From positions 8,491,367 to 8,555,366 of the forward strand of contig NC_081339.1 in the NCBI RefSeq assembly GCF_022539665.2: a DNA stretch of 64,000 nt. Direction: 5' to 3'. Under the pieces are notes generated by a model, which made no database searches, had not been told where the DNA came from, and saw only the letters and a list, made by a program, of their open reading frames with translations. The stretch is from Daphnia carinata. Its lineage: Eukaryota > Arthropoda > Branchiopoda > Diplostraca > Daphniidae. This document shows, in pieces, positions 27,401-37,830 of this stretch. The translations under genes were made by a program, and so were the position numbers. The number at the start of each line of letters is the position of its first letter. Position 1 is the stretch's first letter.

Positions 27401-30400
27401 TGCCCGCACGTGTTCAATGCCGGACATCATCGAACACGGATACATTGGCTTCGAAGTCGGTGGATCAGCTACAAGTCTCAACACCGGATCTGTCATACTC
27501 TACGACTGCGAGGAAGGATATAAATTGGTGGGTGTACGTGAACGTTCCTGTTTAGCCACCGGTGATTGGACGGATCAAGAGCCGTCGTGTCATCAGATAT
27601 TCTGCAATCGTTTATCCGCCGTGCTGGAACATGGTACGGTGACGGGAGCCGAAGAACACGTCTACGGTTCAGTTGTTCAGTTCGCCTGCGATCCTGGATA
27701 CGAATTAGATGGGCCGGACCGATTGACCTGCGAAGACGACGAGAACTGGAACGGCATCCCGCCAACTTGCCGGCCGGTGGAATGCCCCAATCCGGGCCTC
27801 GTTGCCAACGTCATGGTCTCTTTACAGCAAGCGAATGCTGAGCTCGATGCGTATGTTTATCATTTTGGGGATGTTTTGGTGTACACATGTCGTAAAGGCT
27901 ACGCAGTTACAAAACCGACAACAGGTGGCGCTGTTGTCGAAAGGCGCTGTCTTGCCGACGGTTCTTGGTCTTCGAAACCGCCTGTCTGCTCAAGAGCTAT
28001 CTGCCCAACGGCTACTATTCCTCAGCACGGATTCACCTCACGTCCCGTTCCCAGTGAGATGGGATCCGTCAGTGAGACGGAACAAGGTGCCATAGTTGGT
28101 GAAATCATCCAATACGGTTGCAAGAAAGGCTATCAATTGACCAAAGATGGTCCTAAATCGGCCAAGTGTCTCGAGACGGGCAAGTGGAACGTTACGGAGC
28201 CACCTACGTGCCAGCTGGTGCAGTGTCCTCAACCACCGACCGTCAGAAATGGGAAACTGAACGGCAACGAGATGAAAGAATATTCATATTTGGATCAAGT
28301 GGAGTACGTCTGCGATTTTGGATTTCGAATGACAGGCGAAGGTCGACTCACTTGCAGTTCATTGGGAGATTGGGGAGATCAAACGCCGACTTGCATCAGA
28401 GCCGTTTGTACGATTGTTGACATACCGAAAGACGTTATCGCCACACCTGTTTATCCAGTGCAGGATGAATTAAAAACGAGCCGCCAACAGAATCCGTTCG
28501 CCATGAAATTCGCCTGCCAGCATGGATTCGATTTAGTGGGTAGTGCGTTGAGTGAATGCACGTCGACGGGAGAATGGAATCATCCCCCTCCGGCCTGCGT
28601 TCCATGGCCGTGTAAATCTCCTCCAGTTCCCTTGAACGGCCAAATCCAAGCAACAGAAATACGGCCGGATATGATCGTCGCTCTCGTACGCTGTGATCCA
28701 GGCTTCCAGTTAATCGGCAATGATTTGATGTGTGGACCATCTGGCGTCTGGAAAGGGAAGCCACAATGTCAGCCGCAGCTGTGCGTCCTTCCGAAACAAC
28801 TCAAAATGGAATTAGAATTGTCTGTCGGATTGATTTTCACCGAGCCATTAAAAGACACGTACCGGTACAGCGAAAAAGTCCAGTTTGGCTGCCAGATGGG
28901 GTACACGCTCGACCAATCGCAAACGTCCACGTTTTCCTGCGGCGAAAACGGAGAATGGGATGAACAGAAAATTCCAACGTGCAGCCCAATCCATTGTTCC
29001 GATGTTCAAATTCCGCAATATGGATCTGTGAGCGAAACGAGTTCGCTGCTTGATAGCCGCATCACGTTCAGCTGCCAAGAAGGATATCAACTGGAAGGAG
29101 AAGAGCAAATTACTTGTCTTCCTGACGGCACTTGGTCCAGTCCAATGCCTATTTGCGTTGCCCGATCGTGCGCGGAGCCTCCGAGCATCGAGAACGGTTG
29201 GATGGCCGTCCGCGGGACTGGAGTCAACGATACGGTCTCTTATTCTTGCCAACCTGGATATCGTCTGTCTGGTACATCCTTTACTTTTAGAAACTTCACT
29301 TAACTATAATTGGAAATTCATTCGATTTTGTTTTGGGTGTGTAGGTGGTGATTCTAGAACATGTTTGAGCAATGGTTTGTGGTCAGGGGAAGATCTGGCA
29401 TGTGATCCTGTCGTTTGTGCAGTACCCGAAGCCCCGGAGCATGGAACTTGGACTGTCGGTGGATTTATTCCAGGCTCAACGATTCGTTTTGAATGTTTAC
29501 CAGGATTTACGTTAATTGGTTCTGCAACGATAACCTGCCTGACGGACAAATCGTGGAGCGATCAACCGCCTAATTGCCAACAGATTACATGCCCCTCTCT
29601 GAGAGACCCAGATCATGGAACTGTCCAGTTGACTCATTGGGTTTCAGATAATCAAGAAATGAATAACGAAATCAATCCGCGACTCACTGCAGGGTAAGCT
29701 TGATGCAAAGAGAATTCATCGATTGACAATTTGTTTAACGTTTTGCATTTTGCAGTTACCGTTCGACGGCCCATTATACATGTGACCGTGGATATCAGCT
29801 GTTTGGTCCAGAGCGACGAATGTGCACAGAGCAAGGGAAATGGAGCGAAAGGGGTCCACAATGTCAAAGTAATCGAACATAATCGTTTCAATTCAAACTA
29901 GTCGTGATACGAAATTTTTATTTTAGGAGTTTGGTGTCCTGAACCTCAAGCACCGACACAAGGATTCGTGATGGGAACTGGGCGGCAGTTTGGAGACAGG
30001 GTTCGTTATGCTTGCAGTGCGGGTTATCGGTTAATCGGGGCTGATGAATCTACTTGTCTGGCTGACGGAATCTGGTCAGCTCAACCACCGCAATGTGAAG
30101 GTAACGTCAGCGTAATCAAGCTGAACAAAAATACAAAAGTTCTTTCACACCATTCGTGCTGGTTTGTTAAATGCGTGAATTTCCATCAGCCAGCCCTGAC
30201 TTGCGACGCACCTCCTCCCGCCGTTCACCACACGATGAATCTTACGTCCGAAAAACGAATCGCTGGAACTCAGCTGATACTCCGTTGCCAAGAAGGCTAC
30301 ACGCCGGTCGGTGATTTGACGCTCCACTGTTTACCCAATCAGCAATGGTCCACAGTTAAAGGCCATTGTAAAAGTAAAAGCGAACAATAATGTTTTTAAA

Positions 30401-31299
30401 CTTTCTGATGCAAATATGCAGTGTCATGTTTACATTTACAGAAGTGCATTGTAGTCGTCCAGTTGTCAAAGGCACTACCTCAATGGCTGTCATCAGTGGA
30501 TCAGGAACCGTAGCAACAGGTGGACAGTTTCATTTCGGCGATCGGATCCTCATCACTTGTCAGCACGGTACTCACCATTTTTGTTTTTCTTTCTATGAGA
30601 TAGTTTTAACCTTTTTGTTTAACTGACGCTAACAGGTCGTGCTGTAAAAACGAATAGCGCCATATTAGTTTGTCAGGCAGATGGCCTATGGTCAGGCTCG
30701 CCACCCGTGTGTGACACTCACTGCGATACAATTTGCCTAAACGGCGGTTCGTGTACACCAAACAGTCGGAAATGTTCTTGTCCTCCCGGATATAGCGGAG
30801 ATCGTTGTCAACACGGTAAAGGGAATTGTTGATACAGCCTTCAATATTCTGCATCTTGTTATTTTTTTCGTGTTCTGCCTGCTGCAATTTTTTTTATTAG
30901 TAGCTAACGAACAATGAATGAAATAGTGTTTATTTAAATGACCCTTTTGGCCATATTTTTAGCTCATTGCATTTTGCCTTGCTTGCATGGAGGCACGTGT
31001 ATTGCGCCCTATCGTTGTGCATGCCGGGCTGGACGCACAGGAGAACGATGCCAAACGCGTATGTCAACGAACTCACGATTTTTTGTTTCCAATTCCACTT
31101 TTAAACCTATACCCTTCTCGAAAAATTCCTCGTTTTAGGGAAACTGGAAATTATAATCTTCTTTAATTGAATTTTTTTTTTTTATTTAGCTGTCTGTGAC
31201 CAGCCGTGCTTGAATGGTGGCCGCTGCGTCTCACCTAACATTTGCCAATGTCCCCATGGAACCGTAGGTTCTACATGCCGTAAACGGAGGTATAATTAA
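18498..31299 (+). CDS. Svep1: SVEP1/polydom-like secreted multidomain protein (3,420 aa)
   Basis: Exons: 18498-19578, 21042-21572, 21689-21870, 21947-23114, 23174-23629, 23755-29271, 29345-29693, 29756-29868, 29927-30100, 30194-30373, 30442-30567, 30636-30815, 30963-31058, 31190-31299. The sum is 10,263 nt, 3,420 codons plus stop; human SVEP1 is ~3,570 aa. Domains in order: signal peptide (about 1-26); VWA (about 108-290) with MIDAS DSSAS and a TDGYSNGG loop; a Cys-rich EGF-like unit; an ephrin-receptor-like GGTYRSDGG repeat; three sushi modules; two HYR domains; further Cys-rich and ephrin-receptor-like repeats; six EGF modules, several with DVDEC or DIDEC calcium-binding starts; a pentraxin/LamG-like domain (about 1510-1700); about 25 more sushi modules; and three C-terminal EGF modules. 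Most introns are phase 1, as expected for shuffled extracellular modules. It is an extracellular-matrix adhesion or ligand protein; in vertebrates SVEP1 binds integrin alpha-9-beta-1 and acts in lymphatic development. The partner here is unknown. Confidence 0.93.
19579..21041 (+). other. First intron of the SVEP1-like gene
   Basis: This 1.46-kb phase-1 intron lies between the VWA/Cys-rich exon and the ephrin-receptor-like exon. It is AT-rich toward the 3' end, with an imperfect AAT/ATA microsatellite near 20828-20885 and A/T homopolymers. Joining the flanking exons gives D-C-H-P-C-P-G, a continuous Cys-rich module, so no exon seems to be missing. Nothing else is recognised. Confidence 0.6.
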
Positions 31300-32100
31300 T
31301 AACATCTTGCACGATATTTTAGCCAATTCTTGCTTATATTTTTCTCAATTTATTATCAATCTAGTGATACGTTATTTTCTTCACGAGGCTAAAGCACCAA
31401 CGCTCTCTAATTGGTCTTCCCAATCATCAAGCTTCCTTGTTTCGTGGCAAATATAAGCCGTAGATCGAATGTAGAAAACTTATTTGTTGCGTTTAACTAT
31501 AACATCGGTCATCTGAATTAAAACCGTTTCTCATCAAGATATGACATTATGAAATACACTAAATATAGTACATTTTTTTTGCAGCTTTCGTACTATTTGG
31601 TAATCCGGAAAATTGTGGAAACCACCACCGGAAGGGTTTGCGCGGAACAAATTTGCTAAAATCGTGGAATATTTTATCATACGAATAAGATGAAGATGAA
31701 GAGCAAGAGGGTGGGGGTTCCCATCAGTTATCTTATAATAATAGAAAGATATAACTAGGCAATTTGCAAACTATTTGTATTTTCTAAATCAAAATGAAAA
31801 TTCAAACAATGTTCATTAAACGATTTCTTACGAAATTCATTTATTGACACTAAAAACGAATCACTGTTCGGGACTCCCGCAACTTCTTACAAACGCGGTT
31901 TTCGTGCAGAAAGACACGTATAAAAGACTTGTGTGTGCCTCTGCTTATTGGAGCCGTGGTGGCCATCTCGTGATCCAGTTGTGAGTCGCGGTTCACAACG
32001 CATTGCGTCACCGTTACGGTTCCCGTGAGTTGAGTTTCCCCCTGCTACGCCATATGAAGTGTCATCGGCATGCAACGGAAACAAACTCATGTAATAAGGT

Positions 32101-32693
32101 GCTAGGCAATATTGAGATGTCTAATCATCACGATATGCCTTCAAACGGTGAAGAAACAAGTAAAAGGGCTTCTCGATGCGTTGAGATTGAGCATTGAGAA
32201 CCTAACCGGATTTACACTTCTTCCATAACCGCCTTGACGAATAGTAAAGCTTGTTCAAAGTATCTGATGGCCTATAGACTAGGCTTCTTTGGGAGGGATC
32301 ATCAAGTTGATAGTATCAGCTTGGTGGTGTTGGTTGATTCTCCTATAAGAAGAAATCTACCCTAGTGGTCATGTACCTAAACTAAGTCACAGATGCTTTG
32401 GATGCGGGGCTTTAGTAGCTACGTGAACGTAGCCTGTTGGAGTCAAGGAGCACTTTTTACCACTATGAATACAGGGCCTCGCGTTAAAAACCCGTGCAAG
32501 TTTAGAGACGGGAAACCCCGTATTTTACGACCCTGTAGTTTAAGCGATAGTTTATCCTATTGTAGAGTAAAAAGAATAAGGATGGGTAAGTATTACTACG
32601 ATGCTAGGCAATAAATAGGCAATTAATGCTAGGCAATTAATATGTTTAATTATCACGATATGCCTTCAAACGATGAAGAAACAAGTAGTAAGC
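32101..32693 (+). repeat. Pair of ~65-bp diverged direct repeats
   Basis: Copy 1 (32101-32163) and copy 2 (32628-32693) share GCTAGGCAAT, then ATCACGATATGCCTTCAAAC and GATGAAGAAACAAG-like blocks (copy 1 has GGTGAAGAAACAAG). A partial GCTAGGCAATAAATAGGC copy sits just before copy 2. A separate GACGGGAAACCC block occurs near 32510 and 32699. The arrangement suggests decayed remnants of a repeated or mobile sequence. No terminal inverted repeat or coding domain is visible. Confidence 0.65.
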
Positions 32694-33183
32694 TGATAGA
32701 CGGGAAACCCTGTGCTGGATGACGAGTAGCAATAAATGGGTTAGAATTATACCAGCGAGGCTATAATAGCAACGTGTGCTACGAGACACCCGTATCGTTA
32801 AGACATAGGCTAAGGACTAGTGTACACGTTAGATGTTAAGTGTATTAGATAAATTTTAGGCGTAGTTAAATATTTGAAAGTAAGCTAAGCTGCAAATGAT
32901 CTTTAAGTTTGACAGTAATCCGTCTTTTTTTGTTTTGCCTTTGCGCTCAAATCGGTGAGTGCAAAGGCTAGGCCAGCAGCAGGGCGTCGAGGACCTCCGC
33001 CTACGGTGCTGGTGTCCTTGTTTTTATGAGCAAGGAAATATGGATGGCGCTTGTGAGGATGAATAACGCAGGTAAGTAAGGAAAATGAAGGTATTAATTT
33101 TTCTGCTTAAGGAAAGTGGAAAAATCTAATGTCCTCCACTTAAGGAATGTGAAGGAGATACGAGCTGACCGGATGCGTGGACG

Positions 33184-33674
33184 ATGATGCGCGTTACCGG
33201 TGACATCCACCGCAAAGAAAGAGCGCGACGCCTGCCGCTGTTCCGGATGAATCGTTCACTAAGGGATAAACCGATGCTTCTAAATATGACAGCAGTACAC
33301 AAATATGTCATCGATGTCGTCGACTTGTACGTACAAACAAATGAATATTTTCATCAACTATGCTTCTAAACTAATGTCCATGGTACACGACGATGTTCTA
33401 TAAAGATTTCGTTCTGTTAGGCTACCCAATTGGCCTTTCCAGCGCAACTCAAGTTCCAAGTATGAATAGAATAGAAATATATGCGCATATAGAAGAAAAA
33501 ACATTAGTTCATGCCACCATTAAGCATTTTTCATTACGTGATCCAGCATCGGATCGTATAGAGATAGAAATAAGAAAAAACAAAGAAAAAGCATTATTAC
33601 TAATTGCGGACAATCTACATCAAAATGAAAAATACAATTTCTTAAGGAATTCGATTTACGGGATGTTTTTTTAA
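33184..33674 (+). other. Two short adjacent open frames, unknown, possibly a decayed gene
   Basis: Open frames at 33184-33369 (61 aa) and 33393-33674 (93 aa) follow one another in different frames, 24 bp apart. The second has a lightly charged, plausibly protein-like composition with no motif I recognise. No splice junction I can see joins them convincingly. They may be parts of a decayed gene or mobile element, or chance. I assign no function. Confidence 0.2.
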
Positions 33675-34359
33675 TGACCGTAGGCCGCGTTACGGGATCC
33701 CTGATATTACGTAGAAGTGCATTGGAATTAAAACTACTTAATTATTAATTAAAATATTAAAATACTTTGACCTCTAATTCAAGGTAAAAATCATACATTT
33801 TTAATTAAAATAAGTCATTCAAAAACAACATAAAAAATAAACCTTGGACCCTATGAGTGTATAGTTATTTAAAAAAAACTATTTTAAAGTTCTTTTATGG
33901 AATTACGAAAATGAAAATTTATTAATTGTTAATTAATTAAAATTAACTTTCAATTTGAATTAACAATTAAGTTGAAAAAAAAAAATAAGGACCAATCAAT
34001 TAAAAATTTCATAGAAACATACTACTCAAGTGCCCCCTAGTGGCAACCGAAGTGTAGCTTTTAGGTATAATGGCGTGATTGGTATACCTGTTCCATTCAC
34101 GACCCGTATTTGCCCCAGCTTCAGTTTCTATTATACTATTTTTGGAGTGTTAAATTTAATCTAGTATAAATGAGATTTTCTATAATAATAACACAGTAAG
34201 TAACGAATACAGCTCATTTTTCATAATCGTCAATATATTTCACCGTGTTTGCAAAATTTAACATTTAAGGTCAACGGACGCCATAACGAGCTGCAGCCTT
34301 TTTTCAGCGATAGCTGAACAGTATAAAAGACTTGATGAAACAACTTATGTTTGTAGATG

Positions 34360-34414
34360 TAAGTTAGATATAAGTTAGATGTAAGTTAGATATAAGTTAG
34401 ATGTAAGTTAGATG
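34360..34414. repeat. 11-bp minisatellite, five copies
   Basis: Five tandem units of TAAGTTAGATR, where the last base reads A, G, A, G, G. This hints at an earlier 22-bp dimer expansion. A partial unit flanks it on the left. It ends 8 bp before the inverted-repeat element that starts at 34422. Confidence 0.9.
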
Positions 34415-34421
34415 TAGGAAA

Positions 34422-34594
34422 AAAAAAGTCAGGTTGGTGCAGTGGTTCGAGTGATAGGCGGCACATGGGCCATGCAGCCTATCACTTGTGACTCCAAATC
34501 ACGAACCAAGCACACGGTCATTCCTCCAATTCTGTGACCGTACTTAGTGCTCATTGCATTCGAATCCGTTCGAATGCAATGTCCTGACTTTTTT
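34422..34594. mobile_element. Fold-back (MITE/SINE-like) element with nested hairpins
   Basis: Outer 12-bp perfect inverted repeats, AAAAAAGTCAGG (34422-34433) and CCTGACTTTTTT (34583-34594), enclose nested or successive stems. GGTTCG (34444) pairs with CGAACC (34502). Inside it GTGATAGGC (34451) pairs with GCCTATCAC (34477). ACGGTCA (34514) pairs with TGACCGT (34535). CATTGCATTCGAA (34552) pairs with TTCGAATGCAATG (34569) around a 4-nt loop. A tRNA A-box-like GGTGCAGTGG lies at 34436-34445. The structure fits a small non-autonomous fold-back element or a structured RNA. I see no clear target-site duplication and no coding capacity. The name is a structural description, not a family match. 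Confidence 0.55.
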
Positions 34595-35481
34595 CGTCAG
34601 CTCGGCCAAAAAGGTGCACGGGCATGGCCTAGAGGGTAGTTTGCGTCGGCGCTAAATTGTGATTAATCTAAATAGTTTTTGAACTTGTTCTAAGACCTTT
34701 TAAGTGTTGGGAAAAACTTAAAGCCGTTCTGTTTCAGTTTCGGTCCACCATAAATTAAAAAAAAACCAAAAACTAAAAAGTATAAACGGAACAACAATAA
34801 AATCAAATCATTTCGATGTCTGCCGCTGCATTGCGGAGCATAGCGAATAGAATGGAGTAGGTCAGGCGGACAATTAATTTAGGCAGCCTGTGTACGAAGC
34901 ATAATAACTGCCGAATGATTTATAAAAATATTATAATAACAGACACAACAAGAAACACCTTAGATTTTCCCAATATTTGCTTCTCGGCACTTGTACAGCA
35001 TTCAAGGTGACCTGCTTGGTGCTGTTATCAGATTATAATTTTACGACAAAAACAGGAAGGATACGTACGTGATCATCAATACGTAGCAAACGTTTACGAT
35101 GTGATATAGGCTCGAAAGTTTTACAGATGTTAATCTGGAATTAGCATACTAGCCACTTTCATCATGTTTTCTACCTTAAACTCAAGAAATAAAAAAAAAA
35201 TACTGTAAAACCCAAAAGATGCGTTTTACAACGGCTTATGCCCGAATTTAATTCGGTTTTTATTGCTGTGAACATTTTTTTTTTACCGCACCTCATCATT
35301 TGGCTCACAATTAAGTATTTAATCATTTTTTAGTGACGGCTGATACTAGCAAGCGAGATAAGATCTCGTCGCTCTTTCGTTTTCCTGAAAAAAAAAACTG
35401 AAACTGGATCGGCTGGTGTAATAGCGAACCAGACACGAAAGCAAAAGGAACCGTTGCTTAGGGATTCGTGCAGCTTCCATT

Positions 35482-37005
35482 ATGAGATTTTTAATCATTT
35501 CATTTGTTTTATCTTTTGGAATCGTCTTTGGAGAAGTAAACTCTCAACTTCTTTATTCAAACGGATTGGACTAAGGTAAATTTGTTTAACATGTAATTTC
35601 TTACACACAGGATATACCGACTTTGCTTCCAGTTGATCCATTTGATCCAAACGGCGATGCTGCTCGACTAGACGACGCAATGAGCGGTTTGGGAACAAAC
35701 GAAGACAAAATTATTAGTGTCCTTTGCTATCGAACCGCATCGCAAAGGGATGTCATCACGACTACTTACAACAATCAATATGGCGTTCGTAAACCGGAGT
35801 GTCATGCTAGCATTTTTTAATGTAACAAAATGTAGGACATTTTACTACTGACGAATATTTGTTTAGAGTTTGGCCAGTGATCTCGAATCCGAATTGTCTG
35901 GTAACTTCAGAATGCTGTCTATTATGCTTACTCACAGTATGATCAAGTTCCTAAGCATTGAACTGCATGAAACAATGGCTGCAGTTGGAACAGACGAGCC
36001 GTCGCTGACCGAAGTAATGATAAGTAGGTCTAACCAAGAACTAGCGGACATTCAAGTGTTCTTCAACAGCTGTAAGTTTCTCTCGAGAGATCAAAGCTAA
36101 CATGTATGTTTGAAACATAATTTGCATTGGTTATCTCAGATTATGGACACACTCTTGTGTATGAAATCGAATCGGATACGTCTGGCCCTTACCGCCGACT
36201 TTTGATACAGATAGCCGAGGTAAATACGAATGAAATAAAATTTTAACGTTCATTGAAATAATATTGGGAAGAATGCTGCTGAATTCTAGGGACGTAGGGA
36301 TGAAACCAATCTTGTAGATATGGCTGCAGTTCAGAAAGATGTCGTCGATTTGTACGAAGGAGGTATACGCTTCATCAACATGCAGTTATTTGGAGATAAA
36401 ATTTGATAATGAATAAATCAAGTATGAATTGATATTCAGGTCCCGCGATGGAAGGAACCAACGAGCTTATTTACGTAGACATTTTTTCATTGCGCAATTA
36501 TGTTCATTTGAACCAAGTTGCTATCCTTTACGAGTCCACTTACGGAATCCCGCTCAGCACCGTTGTCACCACGGAATTTGCGGACGATATGGGAAATGCC
36601 CTCGTATCCATCTGTAAGCATAATGCTGTTTCGACGAGCAATTAACAGTACATTCACCATCTCTATTTTATTCAGTGCAATACAGCAGCGATAAAGCCGT
36701 CTACTTCTCGTCGCGTTTCTTCACTTCTATTGCTGGCGTTGGTACAGCAGATCGTGACCTGATGCGTTTAACAGTCAGCCGTTGTGAGATTGACCTCGGC
36801 AATATCAAGAATGCATATCAATTAGTATATGGAGAATCACTTAGTAGTGCAGTTTCGGTAAGTAAAAACGGTCTATAAAATGTTTTAAAAAATTATGCTG
36901 TTCCAAAACACTACTGATATAATAATGCTTGCATTATTTCTTTTCTTAAAACAGAGTGATACTTCTGGATCTTACCTCACAGCGTTACTCGCATTGATTG
37001 AATAA
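35482..37005 (+). CDS. Annexin with a predicted signal peptide (330 aa)
   Basis: Exons: 35482-35535, 35611-35784, 35867-36071, 36140-36219, 36290-36362, 36440-36613, 36676-36857, 36955-37005. The sum is 993 nt, 330 aa plus stop. Four annexin repeats are visible, each with a type-2 calcium-site-like turn: SGLGTNED, AAVGTDEP, AMEGTNE and AGVGTADR. LESELSGNF, typical of repeat 1, is present. Repeats 3 and 4 are diverged. The first exon encodes an 18-residue start (MRFLIISFVLS, then GIVFGE) that looks like a cleavable secretion signal, which ordinary cytosolic annexins lack. Annexins bind acidic phospholipids in a Ca2+-dependent manner; here the protein would act outside the cell or in the secretory lumen. 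An AATAAA overlaps the stop codon (37001-37006). The second intron uses a weaker GTTCGT donor, chosen because it alone keeps the repeat in frame. Confidence 0.9.
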
Positions 37006-37189
37006 ACAATTTTATACTGTTGGCCAGGACTTTAGTTTCTTCCTTGTTTAACATTGAAAGCCGTGTTTTTTTGTTTTTTTGCATTTCTTATGGCTATAGT
37101 TAATACAAAGGACCTTCGCTAGAGAACGAAACAAAATTCTTCGAAATTCTTATTTTTGGTAAATTTTATTTCGTCAGCCTTGGTGAATC

Positions 37190-37830
37190 ACTACAATTTA
37201 CGCCAACCTGGGGTATCACGCTGAAACTCCCAAATATTACAACATTAAGGCTCCATGGTAGCCTACTATCCACCCAAAGTCGAATTTGACAGGACAGCTG
37301 ACCCGTCCGAACCGGGCAAATCCTTTTCGTTTCCGAGCTATACTCCCACCGGTGATCCGTACTCTACCGCAGAAGCATGAAATTATAATGTAGCTCCAAC
37401 TTACTACACCGTACTACACTGAAACAATTCTGTCTTACTTAACTGAGACCACATACTACACCAATGATCTGACGTACTAAAAAGCGTACAGTTACTACAC
37501 CACTAATACTCTGTCTTACTACTTCGAGCCAAGCTACAATACAACAATCAATGCTGCTCCAAAGTACTACGCAGAGGATCCAAAGTACAATTTGGCCTCC
37601 ATTATTCGGAAGCACGCAAGTACTACACGACTAAAGCCCAGGAATAATACACAACAAAACCTCCTAAGAATAGCACCACATAGATGGTCGACTACCACAC
37701 TATCACTTACGCAGGTTTTTTTTACAGCATTGAGGTCCCCAAGTAATACACGGTTCCAAACTACTACCAAACAAAAGCTCCGATTTGCTACACCACCTTT
37801 TTATTGGCACACACAAATCTGAATTGTCCG
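37190..37830 (+). pseudogene. Degenerate Tyr/Thr-rich repeat protein (YYTT-KAP type)
   Basis: Reading in shifting frames gives repeated remnants of a low-complexity Tyr/Thr/Lys/Pro protein: AETPKYYNIKAP near 37221, APTYYT near 37393, ETTYYTND near 37445, NAAPKYYAEDPKYN near 37552, KYYTTKAQE near 37610 and YTTKPPKN near 37650. Stop codons and frame changes interrupt these many times. I recall families of YYTTKAPEYYTT-type secreted proteins in Daphnia gene models, which this resembles; that match is from memory. No intact start, signal peptide or full-length frame remains. Confidence 0.7.

Larger units (their letters stand above)
31300..35481. other. Gene-poor, repeat-bearing interval
   Basis: This 4.2-kb interval separates the SVEP1-like and annexin genes. 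It starts with the probable 3' UTR of the SVEP1-like gene. It then contains a dispersed direct repeat (32101 and 32628), small open frames of unknown meaning (33184-33674), a very AT-rich stretch (33720-34020), an 11-bp minisatellite (34360-34414) and a fold-back element (34422-34594). No recognisable complete gene is visible. Confidence 0.5.

Noticed and set aside
32220-32900. Possible rRNA or other structured RNA in the repeat tract
   Set aside because: I looked for conserved rRNA or tRNA core sequences and found none; only direct repeats are visible.
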